A DNA stretch of 11,025 bases from an uncultured Prevotella sp. (GCA_934217675.1 CAKQCV010000076.1:1-11025); one strand, 5' to 3'; counted from the first letter of the stretch, positions 1-7,220 are shown. Numbers and translations are program-made. The notes: generated by a model not told the origin, from the sequence alone.

Positions 1-106
1 TATAAAGGTCAGCAGCCGCTTTCATTTGCTGTGCTAGATTCTTGGCTGCACTGTACTCTGGCTTTGATGGCTTCCGACCTCCGCCGGGCTTACGCGCGCG
101 GTTCAT
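1..106 (-). CDS. Partial AT-hook-like/HTH-type hypothetical protein, N-terminal 35 codons only
   Basis: Function unknown. The gene runs off the left edge, so only residues 1-35 are visible. The ATG at 106-104 follows an in-frame TGA two codons upstream, so it is the first possible ATG in this frame; no convincing Shine-Dalgarno sequence precedes it. The peptide begins MNRARKPGGGRKPSKPEYSA and continues as a helix-prone stretch (KNLAQQMKAAADLY). It aligns by eye with residues 23-51 of the next gene upstream (221-1018): a basic G-R-x-P/K-P patch, then P-[ED]-Y, then an amphipathic helix ending in DL[YF]. I infer that the two are tandem paralogues. The basic Gly-Arg patch resembles a minor-groove-binding AT-hook. 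The reading is supported by this similarity, not by length, so it remains moderately uncertain. Confidence 0.55.
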   Translation of the reverse strand, partial: MNRARKPGGGRKPSKPEYSAAKNLAQQMKAAADLY

Positions 107-122
107 TTTAGGTCATTTTAGG
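103..122. repeat. Tandem 10-bp direct repeat (2 x TCATTTTAGG)
   Basis: Two perfect adjacent copies of TCATTTTAGG lie at 103-112 and 113-122. On the minus strand each copy contains an ATGA; the copy nearer the left edge supplies the start codon of the partial gene and the other supplies an out-of-frame ATG that stops after two codons. It could be a small duplication or a protein-binding repeat; the sequence alone does not decide. Confidence 0.6.
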
Positions 123-124
123 TT

Positions 125-158
125 TCAAGACTGCTCAAGACAGTCCATGAGTACTCAT
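125..158. promoter_or_regulatory. Direct repeat TCAAGAC x2 plus 12-bp palindrome upstream of the partial gene
   Basis: TCAAGAC occurs at 125-131 and 135-141, ten bases (one helical turn) apart, and ATGAGTACTCAT at 147-158 is a perfect 12-bp palindrome. GACTG (129-133) and CAGTC (141-145) can also pair as a short stem. All lie in the 114-base gap between the two HTH-type genes, just upstream of the start of the left one. Helically phased repeats and a palindrome are the usual shape of an operator, and the adjacent gene products look like DNA-binding proteins, so autoregulation is possible. This is inference; no known operator is recognised. Confidence 0.35.
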
Positions 159-220
159 TATTTTTCATGCCTATCCAGCCGTTTATAATAAAACCCAACT
201 TACGCCCTTTAAAAATCTTT

Positions 221-1018
221 TCAAAAATTTTCAGATTTTTTCGAACACACGCCAATCCGAAGAAATACTGGGTATAAATAACTCACGCCAAAAGTTCCCA
301 GCTTCTTGGGGCCGCTCACGCAACCCTCTGTTTCCTGAATACGCCTTGCCTGCTTGAACGCCAGTATTACACTCGACTTAGTAACACTCTTCTCTTTCCG
401 GTTAAAGAACAGTTCTCCACCTTCCACGGTGTACTTTAAGGGTAAGCCTTTCTCTGTCAAAAAGCGATAACCCGCATAAGCCATAATTGCATCCCACAGA
501 CACTCTTCAGCTGCTGGAGAATTCATTTCTCTTCTAAGTCTCTCACAAACAGCAATTCTTTTCCGATATACTCTTCTACGCTCTGCATTTAAAGGTGATT
601 CCGGCAGATTGTAGTTTCCTTTTGTATATGGAAGATACGCATGCACAGAAGCTCTTTTTAGCCCTGTTTGCTCCGTAATTTCCTGAATCGTGCATCCCTG
701 CTCATATAGTTTCTGCACCTTACGGCTGGGCTTTGTGCTATAATATCCTGCAGTGATCAGCATCTTGCGGACAGTGATCGGTGTTATATTCAGCACCTTT
801 GCAATATCCCTGATGCTTGGAGCAGCTTCTGAGCGTTCAACACGATCATCATATGGTTCACCAAAAAGGTCAATCACCTTCTGTTGCACAGCATCTATTT
901 CTTTTTCTCTGTCATAATCAGGCTTTTTCTTCGGTCGGCCGCGCTTCGCTTTTACGGTATCAGTTGAAACACACTGTGCTTTTTCTGACATCGGGCGCTT
1001 CGGGTCGAAGTCGTTCAT
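221..1018 (-). CDS. AT-hook and helix-turn-helix protein of unknown function
   Basis: A 265-residue soluble, basic protein, probably DNA-binding. Residues 23-36 contain an AT-hook-like patch centred on R-G-R-P (26-29) followed by lysines. Residues 67-92 (SIRDIAKVLNITPITVRKML) look like a helix-turn-helix, and 99-131 (YEQGCTIQEITEQTGLKRAS) like a second, resolvase- or sigma-type one. The C-terminal part (about 175-258) is a separate conserved-looking domain ending in GTFGVSYLYPVFLRIGV; from memory, proteins with this ending are common hypotheticals in Clostridia accessory DNA. There is no transmembrane segment or recombinase catalytic motif. The ATG at 1018 follows an in-frame TAG eight codons upstream and has only a weak purine stretch (AGAGAA) before it; M10 is an alternative start. 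A 114-base gap separates it from its probable paralogue at 1-106. Its role is unknown; a regulator of an accessory element is a guess. Confidence 0.8.
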   Translation of the reverse strand: MNDFDPKRPMSEKAQCVSTDTVKAKRGRPKKKPDYDREKEIDAVQQKVIDLFGEPYDDRVERSEAAPSIRDIAKVLNITPITVRKMLITAGYYSTKPSRKVQKLYEQGCTIQEITEQTGLKRASVHAYLPYTKGNYNLPESPLNAERRRVYRKRIAVCERLRREMNSPAAEECLWDAIMAYAGYRFLTEKGLPLKYTVEGGELFFNRKEKSVTKSSVILAFKQARRIQETEGCVSGPKKLGTFGVSYLYPVFLRIGVCSKKSENF

Positions 1019-1075
1019 TGGATTCTCTAGATTAACATGCTATACCAGTTTCTTATCTGGCTTCTGCTTGAATCT

Positions 1076-1083
1076 CCCTCCTT
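1076..1083 (-). promoter_or_regulatory. Orphan Shine-Dalgarno sequence (AAGGAGGG)
   Basis: The minus strand reads AAGGAGGG, close to a perfect anti-16S match, but no ATG, GTG or TTG follows at usable spacing. The nearest long gene starts 57 bases downstream at 1018. A short frame beginning with ATG at about 1167 (MTPPFKSATSTW, then stop) lies upstream. It may be the remains of a deleted gene start or part of a leader of the HTH-type gene. Confidence 0.4.
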
Positions 1084-1158
1084 ACTAATTGTGCTTTTGC
1101 CGGATTGTTATTTCCGTTGCCTGCCACTCACCACGTAGAGGTAGCACTTTTGAATGGC

Positions 1159-1183
1159 GGGGTCATGCTAAAAGCATGGCCCT
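1159..1183. repeat. Hairpin-forming inverted repeat
   Basis: CATGCT (1164-1169) and AGCATG (1173-1178) pair around a three-base AAA loop. The stem extends outwards with GGG (1160-1162) against CCC (1180-1182) and G:U-type pairs, giving about 10-11 pairs. No T-run follows on either strand, so it is a poor intrinsic terminator. It could be a structured leader or a mobile-element remnant. Confidence 0.5.
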
Positions 1184-1359
1184 TGTAAATGATTTGCTTG
1201 CTTCCTATCCGTACTGTTGATATACTAAATTCTGAGGGTAGCGACATCAATCAGCTGCCGCAACGATGAAGCATCGAATGGTTCAGTTACAGTCGATTGT
1301 GGCGTCAGATGCTTAGTTATACTATAACCACAAGCCGAATAGATTCTTAGTAATTGAAG

Positions 1360-1397
1360 AAAAACGCTTAGGGGGCTTACTACAATATGCCCCCTGA
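1360..1397 (-). terminator. Candidate Rho-independent terminator of the polysaccharide operon
   Basis: On the minus strand, TCAGGGGGC (1397-1389) pairs with GCCCCCTAA (1376-1368), a nine-pair stem with one G:U pair and a 12-base loop, followed three bases later by TTTTT (1364-1360). It lies about 170 bases beyond the stop of the last operon gene (1565), and no gene intervenes. The long loop and short T-run make it a modest candidate. Confidence 0.4.
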
Positions 1398-1564
1398 TAT
1401 GTATCATAGACATCCTTTCATTCATGGAATCTTGTCTTGCATCTTCCAAGTTTTCGTCAAGTAAATCGAAGAAACACGAATACTTACTACAAGTACATAT
1501 TACTCTGCAGAAACATCTAAGTTAATCTGTTTTATTGTTAAGTCCAGTGTGTATTGCGGTTAAT

Positions 1565-2275
1565 TCAAATACTTTTTTCAAACTTGTCAGGTGCTTCAAA
1601 CATATTTCTGAAATATTTCACGTCATCCGGATATGTAATCTTGATATTTCTTTCACTACCTTTTGAACAATATACGGGTTTTCCTGCATTCATATATAGA
1701 ACAAATGTGGATGGGCATTCAGATTTGGAACAGTCCAATCCTTGATAAAGTTCCCTCAATATTCCAAGTCGGAATGTCTGCGGTGTTAATACTCTTTTCA
1801 TCCCGTCTCTTGAAATCACCTTATCAGAGCATATACCATCGACCGTGTGAACAAGAGTTTCCACACAATCAACAGAACACATGGCAACATCATGCTCCAG
1901 TGCAACACTTATATTTTGAGAAATAGATTTTTCATCAATGAAAGGGCGAACAGCGTCATGAATTAATACTAAATCTCTGTCATTGTAGAAAGAAAGAAAT
2001 TTTATTCCATTCTGTGTGGATTCCAAGCCTGTTCTTCCGCCATCGCATATTCCCAATAATTTTTGAATTCCATATTTTTTACACTCATCTTTAAGTTTAT
2101 CCTGCCAAACTCCTTGAATACAAGACACGACAATTCCATCAATCTCTTTACTGCATTCAAATTTTTCAATTGTATGTATAATTAGTGGCTTACCATTTAC
2201 TTCAATAAATTGCTTTGGAATTTTTTCACCCGATCTACTTCCTATTCCACCTGCTAGAATCAATGCTATATTCAT
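1565..2275 (-). CDS. IspD/TarI-family cytidylyltransferase (CDP-alditol or MEP type)
   Basis: Cytosolic nucleotidyltransferase moving CMP from CTP onto a phosphorylated alcohol: methylerythritol 4-phosphate in IspD, ribitol 5-phosphate in TarI. The 236-residue length is typical. The CTP loop LAGGIGSRSGEKIPKQF is at 7-23 with R14 and K21, HDAVRPF at 106-112 carries the Asp-Arg pair of the substrate site, TPQTF is at 164-168, and RNIKIT at 209-214 holds the conserved lysine. Unusual: the segment usually read as GGxxRxxS is here GGRTGLES (79-86), with glycine where arginine is expected. The start ATG overlaps the stop of the sulfotransferase gene (ATGA at 2275-2272), so the two are translationally coupled. 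As the last gene of a capsule-type operon it more likely supplies a CDP-linked polyol for the polymer than isoprenoid precursor, but the sequence does not settle the substrate. Confidence 0.85.
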   Translation of the reverse strand: MNIALILAGGIGSRSGEKIPKQFIEVNGKPLIIHTIEKFECSKEIDGIVVSCIQGVWQDKLKDECKKYGIQKLLGICDGGRTGLESTQNGIKFLSFYNDRDLVLIHDAVRPFIDEKSISQNISVALEHDVAMCSVDCVETLVHTVDGICSDKVISRDGMKRVLTPQTFRLGILRELYQGLDCSKSECPSTFVLYMNAGKPVYCSKGSERNIKITYPDDVKYFRNMFEAPDKFEKSI

Positions 2276-3294
2276 ATGTCTGCCTCCATATCATAGTCAG
2301 TATACAAATATCTTTCCAGTTCTTTTTCTATATAAGCTACATCTTGCACATATTTTTGATTATTTAAGTATTGGCGTGTACCCTTTATAGAACGATTCGG
2401 ATCAAAGTATTTTCGCTTTTCAATATGGTCTTTCTCATCTAAACCAAGAAACTCATTTATCTTTTTTGCAGTCTTTCTATAGTGGTATACAAAATCCTCA
2501 AATTGGATAAACAGAACATTGTCATTTTTCGGTTCATAATCTCTATGCTTTCGCGTAATCTTGTACCATTTACAAAACTCTTCCACTGTTTCAGCTGGAA
2601 TTATTCCTTCATCATATACATCACGAGAAGATATATAGACATCTCTCGGATCACGTTCGACAACAATAATTTTCAAATCATTAAAAAATTGAAGATACCT
2701 TCCTGCATTCGAAGGCGGTACCAACTGCTCTACTATAATATTAGGGGTCTTTCTAACATTTGCCTGTTCGAACAAAGTGTCAAGATACTGTTTGGTAATC
2801 GTATAAAATTCGTCCTTGTCGATGGAGGTGTAATAGGCTTTTTCTCTTCCTTTTAACAATGATTTTCCGCCTTCTGTCCTGAACATGCGAGAAAGCTTGC
2901 CATAGGCAATATCCATTGTATAGAAAAACTTTCCTTTTTCGATTTGATCATAATGCCACCATGTTTTGCTTTCCAATTCCACTATGCTATTCACATAATT
3001 CATAGACAACGAAAGAAACTGTTCTCCAAAAAATTTTCTATATCTCTTTGTAAAGAGTCCACCATTTAGAAATTTCAGATATTTTATAAACCTTTTTATC
3101 GCATGACTGGTGTTATGGCGATGATTGTCTTCAACCACATGATATGCCAAATCCGAAATGCCATCCGGATCCTGAACAAATCTTATCTCATAGGAACCTT
3201 TTCCTGCCAAACTAATATTACTGAATTCCTTCAGATAGTCAGTTACCGCACTGGAGCCTGTACCATAATAACCCACGCTTGTTATTATTCTCAT
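2272..3294 (-). CDS. Sulfotransferase-family protein (PAPS-type)
   Basis: A 340-residue soluble P-loop protein that probably transfers sulfate from PAPS to a glycan, or acts as a relative with another donor. Residues 3-17 (IITSVGYYGTGSSAV) form the 5'-phosphosulfate-binding loop at the end of strand 1. VVERDPRDVYISS (211-223) is the 3'-phosphate-binding motif, with R214 and S222 in the expected positions. The region between has an aromatic-rich helical insert (about 60-150) of no clear identity. The ATG at 3294 is preceded by purine-rich AGGAAAGGAAG about ten bases upstream, which supports the start. The gene follows the flippase by 35 bases and overlaps the cytidylyltransferase by four bases. 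This suggests it modifies the polysaccharide or a side group added from a CDP-activated donor. The family call is firm; sulfate as the group transferred is inference, since no PAPS-synthesis genes are in view. Confidence 0.8.
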   Translation of the reverse strand: MRIITSVGYYGTGSSAVTDYLKEFSNISLAGKGSYEIRFVQDPDGISDLAYHVVEDNHRHNTSHAIKRFIKYLKFLNGGLFTKRYRKFFGEQFLSLSMNYVNSIVELESKTWWHYDQIEKGKFFYTMDIAYGKLSRMFRTEGGKSLLKGREKAYYTSIDKDEFYTITKQYLDTLFEQANVRKTPNIIVEQLVPPSNAGRYLQFFNDLKIIVVERDPRDVYISSRDVYDEGIIPAETVEEFCKWYKITRKHRDYEPKNDNVLFIQFEDFVYHYRKTAKKINEFLGLDEKDHIEKRKYFDPNRSIKGTRQYLNNQKYVQDVAYIEKELERYLYTDYDMEADI

Positions 3295-3329
3295 TGTCCT
3301 TTTTCTTCCTTTCCTCTTTTATAATATCT

Positions 3330-4730
3330 TTATCTCAGCGACCTGCTCATCTGCACAATTTTCTTTACTCTTACTCTGTTGGAGCTAAGATAAATAATAT
3401 AAATAATTCCAAAAACAACAAACATATATGCAGCGCTGAAGAATTTCGTCAATCCCACAAAAATAGCAACTAAGCCTATTTCTTGTATGAGTTCATGTCT
3501 TATGTTATTTTTCATCATATGACCAAGAATTAGTTCCGAAACAACACTTCTTAAGGCAATAACAATCAAGATGCTGTATGCAACAAACTCCACATTTCTT
3601 ATAAGGAATGCCCCTACACATGCTAGAGCAATACTACCCACAAGTGTACAAAGATTAATCCAAAGCAACATCGTTTCTTTACGAAGAGATTTAAAGAATG
3701 TGGTACACATCATCTGCATTTTTCCGTCAAATGTGCATATTGGCAAGAAAATAGGAAGATAAACCAAACTCTGTTCATACTGAGGCAGAATTAAATGTAC
3801 AATAATTGTAATCGGAAAATATCCGAGCATTACAATCGGTAGTAGAAGACTCAATATATTTCTCATCAAATAATAGGCATCCTGCTGCTTTTCACTTTTA
3901 ACTCGCCTTAAAGCTGGAAAAATTGCAATACTCACCTGATTGATAAAAGTAAGAAACACATTTGCTAATGTCAAAGAGAATGAAAAATATCCGAATACCT
4001 CTACACCCCATGATGCATCTATAATCATTCTCGCACTACTGATAATAAGATTCCCTGCATATGTTGCTACCATCAGCTTAATTCCGCATGATATATTATC
4101 CTTAATATCCGCAAAGACTAGTTTAAGGTCTGCCTTTCGATGCCGTACAATCTCCTTAGTATGCCATGCCAAATATATTCCGCCACAAATATGTCCTAGA
4201 ATATACATAACAATAATTACTTTGTAGCTGTACACTTTCAACACAAGAATAATAAGAACTGCCACAAACCACGCGGCATTCTGAAGTACCACCGCAACCG
4301 AATATCGTCTTGTAAGATTTACTGCCTGCAATATATACCCGAGGAAATTATTAGCATTGATTATCACTATACAAGCGCAACAAGCAACTAAGACAAATGT
4401 TCGATCTCCCTCGAAATCAAGCAGCAAGATTCCTGCTAAAATGCAAATTGCAACAAAAGTTTGGAACATAATGAAAACGCGGCGTTCCATTGATAGTAAG
4501 TTATAATCCAGATTCTCATATTTTTCTCCACCAAGGCGAAGATAAAGTCCATCCATAAGACCAAGCCTTGATATATTCACATAAGTCACATAGGTAAGGA
4601 ACAATTGCCAATATGCAAATTCTTTCACTCCTATTAGCGCTGGAACTATAAATGTCACTGTCAGACTTGCAAGCATTGATACACATTGTGCACCGAATGC
4701 ATATATAAAATTCTTAACAAAGCTCTTCAT
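3330..4730 (-). CDS. Wzx-like polysaccharide flippase
   Basis: A 466-residue integral membrane protein of the oligosaccharide flippase (MOP superfamily) type, which moves undecaprenyl-linked repeat units across the cytoplasmic membrane. About 12-14 hydrophobic segments run the length of the protein, starting with residues 9-34. The motif RLGLMDGLYLRLGG (55-68) in the loop after the second segment is typical of Wzx/RfbX proteins. FGYFSFSLTLANVFLTFINQ and FPALRR in the middle also fit the family, as do the usual length and the basic tail. The start at 4730 has GTGAGGT about eight bases upstream. It lies 76 bases after the end of the acyltransferase remnant and 35 bases before the sulfotransferase gene. 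With the Wzy-like gene it identifies the operon as a Wzx/Wzy-dependent pathway. Confidence 0.88.
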   Translation of the reverse strand: MKSFVKNFIYAFGAQCVSMLASLTVTFIVPALIGVKEFAYWQLFLTYVTYVNISRLGLMDGLYLRLGGEKYENLDYNLLSMERRVFIMFQTFVAICILAGILLLDFEGDRTFVLVACCACIVIINANNFLGYILQAVNLTRRYSVAVVLQNAAWFVAVLIILVLKVYSYKVIIVMYILGHICGGIYLAWHTKEIVRHRKADLKLVFADIKDNISCGIKLMVATYAGNLIISSARMIIDASWGVEVFGYFSFSLTLANVFLTFINQVSIAIFPALRRVKSEKQQDAYYLMRNILSLLLPIVMLGYFPITIIVHLILPQYEQSLVYLPIFLPICTFDGKMQMMCTTFFKSLRKETMLLWINLCTLVGSIALACVGAFLIRNVEFVAYSILIVIALRSVVSELILGHMMKNNIRHELIQEIGLVAIFVGLTKFFSAAYMFVVFGIIYIIYLSSNRVRVKKIVQMSRSLR

Positions 4731-4985
4731 TAAAGCTACCTCACATGCTATAGTTTTAAGGGATATGAACGTTTAGATTATTTCTCTTTTACAATAACTA
4801 GTGGCTCTATCCCCGGTGCTTCTTTAGTTTTTTAATTATATTAACTATCTGCTCCCAAGCAATCACAAATAGTCCAGAAATACAAAAACACATAATCGTT
4901 TTAAATAAACCATCCTCAATTGACAAAAGACAATTTATAATTGAAAGAACAAATACGTGTATCAAATAGATACCAGTGCTTTTTT

Positions 4986-4994
4986 CCCCCCCCC
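4986..4994 (-). repeat. G9 homopolymer at the acyltransferase frameshift
   Basis: Nine consecutive C on the plus strand (G9 in the coding strand) followed by six T (A6). In an AT-rich gene such a tract is conspicuous. It lies exactly where the reading frame leaves the acyltransferase 3 frame; a tract of 7 or 10 would restore the C-terminal membrane helices. Confidence 0.9.
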
Positions 4995-5850
4995 AAGCTT
5001 AAATTCCATCAATTTGAATTTTTCTCTATTTTCATTGAAATATTTTTGATAATGTACCGCATTATAATCACTATTTAAAAATATCGCCCATAAGACCAAA
5101 ACAACAGCAAGCCCAATGGTGAAAATTGTTAGCGGCGCCTGAATTCCCAAACTGTCGTAAATGCTCCGTTCTAGCAATAGCCCCACCATTAGGAAGAGTG
5201 TAATAATGACAAAAATTGTAAACGAACTACGATTCTTAACTTCTACTCCATTATTTTTGCTCTTTGTATCATCAGAACATTTCGTAGAGATAACTCTTCC
5301 AATATGAAATATTGGATATCCTTCAAATAGGAAGTTTCGTACAATCTCAATTCTATAGGGTAAATCAAGCGCTTTGCATACTATCGGTATAATAATACCA
5401 ATTGCTAATAACGCAATTGAACACAGCTCAGCAGCTCTCTTTAGTTTCTCACTCCTTGTTGTATCTAACGCAGCTTCAATTACCAGCACATAACATAACG
5501 CTGCCAGATACCAAAGGTGATACCCATAAGTTGGAGCGTTCAAAAATAGTAGTTTAGCGATTCCGACTACAGACAGTTGTTTTCCTAGTTCCACATCTTC
5601 TCCCTTAATCAGTTGTAATATAACTCCTGACCACATGATGTAAAACATAAACGAAACTAGAAATATTTTTAATATTCTAAGCACTTGTGTTATTTGCTTT
5701 GCTTTTCTTACAGTGACCGTCTGATATAAAAAACCACTAACTATAAAGAATACTGGGACTGCGATTGTACTAATTGAATTTATGATACCTATATTTATTC
5801 CGGCATGAATATATACTACAAAGAATGTGCAGATAACTTTTAAATAGTCA

Positions 5851-5858
5851 ATATATAT
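5851..5858 (-). repeat. (AT)4 dinucleotide tract at the acyltransferase start
   Basis: ATATATAT directly precedes the premature TGA (5850-5848). Five AT units instead of four would link ATG 5871 to the long middle frame as MSNRNIYIDYLK. This is the second frame break in the gene. Confidence 0.7.
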
Positions 5859-5867
5859 TTCGATTGC

Positions 5868-7121
5868 TCATGGCTTCCTATCCTTTGATTTCTTCTGAAA
5901 ACTTTCCCACTTAAGGCTCATAGCAAACAAATACATCCAAAACCAATAGGTACACAAGTCAACATCTGGGCAGGCCACAAGTTGACATATGAAAACACTC
6001 ATTACCGCAAACAAAATAGCAATGTACTGAGTACTAACCGTTCTATGAGTAGAGTTCTCTGTAATAATTGGACTCATAACAGCGATATTCATGAGAAAAT
6101 AAGCACTTAATCCCAATTGTCCTGTTTCAGCAAGCAACGAATAGACTATGGAACTTCCTCTTGCTTTCTTATATCCAACTCCAAACCATACAGAATCAAG
6201 ATATAACTTATATGCAGCCTTATTCATATTAGTTCTTGTCAAATAGGATCCTGATTCTGTTTTAGAAAAAACAGCAGAATCAAGCAAACCATAAAATCCA
6301 AAATATAGAATCACCAAACCTACAGCTGCAATCACCAAAATTCCAATTTTGGTCTGTATTTTAATTCTATCCTGCAGCAGAACAAACACCATACCAACAA
6401 TTGCGAATGCTGCGTATGCCGTTGATGAAGTAGTAAACAGCAACTCAATGAATGTGGCAATCAACAACACATAATTTTCTCTCCACCGCTCTCTCAGAGA
6501 AAGGAAATAATAAAATGCCCCCACAAGCAATCCAGCAAAATAAGAAGGCTCCATGAATGTTGACATTATTCGTTTGTAGCCACTATGATTAAAATATACC
6601 GTCGTCGAATTGTCATTATAGAATAACGGTTTTAATATTGGTCTGAGTGGCAATATTCCCATCGTAGTAAGGAGCTGAAGCATCCCCATAATTAGTAGGA
6701 ATATAATTATCTTGCGAAGTATGCGATATATTGTCTCATTATCTACAGCACATTTCTCTAATAAAATGAAAGTAAAACACATGATGTAGATTATAAGCTG
6801 ACATATATTTAATATTTTTTCATCAAATATTCCATTATAAATGCACGATATCAATACAGCAGCTAAAAGCATGTATACAGTGATTAATATATGAGCACAT
6901 TTTTGGGGGAGATATATTTTTCCTCTGTTGTTAAAAAGAACCTTGACCACAAATACCACTGAAGTTAGCAGCTGTGGGCCAACATTAATTCCTCCTATTG
7001 CTATTACATTATCACATTGAAATGTCATGAACAGCAGTGTGATGAATAACATATACTTTATATTTTTCTTCGTAAATCCCCAAAGAATCGCTGCAAACCA
7101 TATAATTGAAAAAAGAGTCAT
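5868..7121 (-). CDS. Wzy-like O-antigen/capsule polymerase
   Basis: A 417-residue polytopic membrane protein of the O-antigen ligase/polymerase type, expected to join flipped repeat units on the outer face of the membrane. About 10-12 hydrophobic segments are visible. A longer extracytoplasmic-type stretch (about 160-192) ends in RIMSTFMEPSYFAG (184-197), the Arg/Glu-Pro-Ser signature seen in this superfamily. FTTSSTAYAAF (229-239) and WFGVGYKKARGSSIVYSLL with ETGQLGLSAYF (312-342) are also characteristic. The ATG at 7121 has GGAAGGTGG five to ten bases upstream; a nearby ATG at 7125 is out of frame. Its stop overlaps the acyltransferase start by four bases (ATGA), so the two were co-translated. 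Wzy sequences diverge strongly, so the call rests on topology, these motifs and neighbours. A ligase of the same superfamily is the alternative. Confidence 0.85.
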   Translation of the reverse strand: MTLFSIIWFAAILWGFTKKNIKYMLFITLLFMTFQCDNVIAIGGINVGPQLLTSVVFVVKVLFNNRGKIYLPQKCAHILITVYMLLAAVLISCIYNGIFDEKILNICQLIIYIMCFTFILLEKCAVDNETIYRILRKIIIFLLIMGMLQLLTTMGILPLRPILKPLFYNDNSTTVYFNHSGYKRIMSTFMEPSYFAGLLVGAFYYFLSLRERWRENYVLLIATFIELLFTTSSTAYAAFAIVGMVFVLLQDRIKIQTKIGILVIAAVGLVILYFGFYGLLDSAVFSKTESGSYLTRTNMNKAAYKLYLDSVWFGVGYKKARGSSIVYSLLAETGQLGLSAYFLMNIAVMSPIITENSTHRTVSTQYIAILFAVMSVFICQLVACPDVDLCTYWFWMYLFAMSLKWESFQKKSKDRKP

Positions 7122-7158
7122 TCATCCACCTTCCCTATATCTCCTAGAATCAATTCTA

Positions 7159-7188
7159 TATAAATTCCATTGATTATGTTTTCGTCAA
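7159..7188 (-). promoter_or_regulatory. Possible internal promoter before the polymerase gene
   Basis: In the 99-base gap before the wzy-like gene the minus strand has TTGACG (7188-7183), an 18-base spacer and TTTATA (7164-7159). The -35 match is good and the -10 is weak. The start codon lies about 38 bases downstream of the -10. In AT-rich DNA such matches arise by chance, so this is tentative. Confidence 0.25.
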
Positions 7189-7220
7189 AGCAGTGCCGTA
7201 ACATATAATTAATACTCCAT

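Larger units (their letters stand above)
1019..1564. other. 546-base region without a convincing gene
   Basis: This gap separates the HTH-type gene from the end of the polysaccharide operon. It holds a strong minus-strand Shine-Dalgarno sequence with no start codon (1076-1083), a 10-11 bp hairpin (1159-1183) and a terminator-like hairpin (1360-1397). A 74-codon open frame at 1225-1449 on the minus strand has no ribosome binding site and no recognisable domain, and it spans the terminator-like hairpin, so I do not call it a gene. I see no tRNA, transposase fragment or clear inverted-repeat pair that would mark an insertion-sequence end. Confidence 0.6.
4807..5871 (-). pseudogene. Acyltransferase 3 family membrane protein, frame broken at both ends
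   Basis: Would be a membrane O-acyltransferase (e.g. acetyl) decorating the polysaccharide. The start is ATG 5871, overlapping the upstream stop as ATGA and preceded by AGGAAG. That frame reads seven codons, then TGA at 5850-5848, immediately after (AT)4 (5851-5858). One dinucleotide more, or one base fewer, joins it to the long middle frame: IYIDYLKV, then VVYIHAG with the family's N-terminal histidine, then GYHLWYLAAL and FEGYPIFHIG. At the far end, G9 (4994-4986) throws the frame into AAAAGCACTGG and a stop at 4962. With G7 or G10 it would continue STGIYLIHVFVLSIIN as the last membrane helices and stop at 4809-4807. The joined protein of about 350 residues has the normal family length. As written, only a truncated protein from an internal GTG (5684) is possible and it lacks the histidine. 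Phase-variable gene, true pseudogene or sequencing error are all possible. Confidence 0.82.

Noticed and set aside
1371..1394. GGGGGC/GCCCCC as an insertion-sequence end or att site
   Set aside because: There is no partner copy elsewhere in the window and no transposase; the T-run on the minus strand fits a terminator better.
1225..1449. A 74-codon open frame on the minus strand beginning MEDARQDSMNERMS
   Set aside because: No ribosome binding site, no recognisable domain, and it runs through the terminator-like hairpin; length alone is not enough in this DNA.
4962..5684. A self-contained 240-residue membrane protein starting at GTG 5684
   Set aside because: It is only the open middle of an acyltransferase 3 gene; the start has no ribosome binding site, and family sequence continues beyond both ends in other frames.
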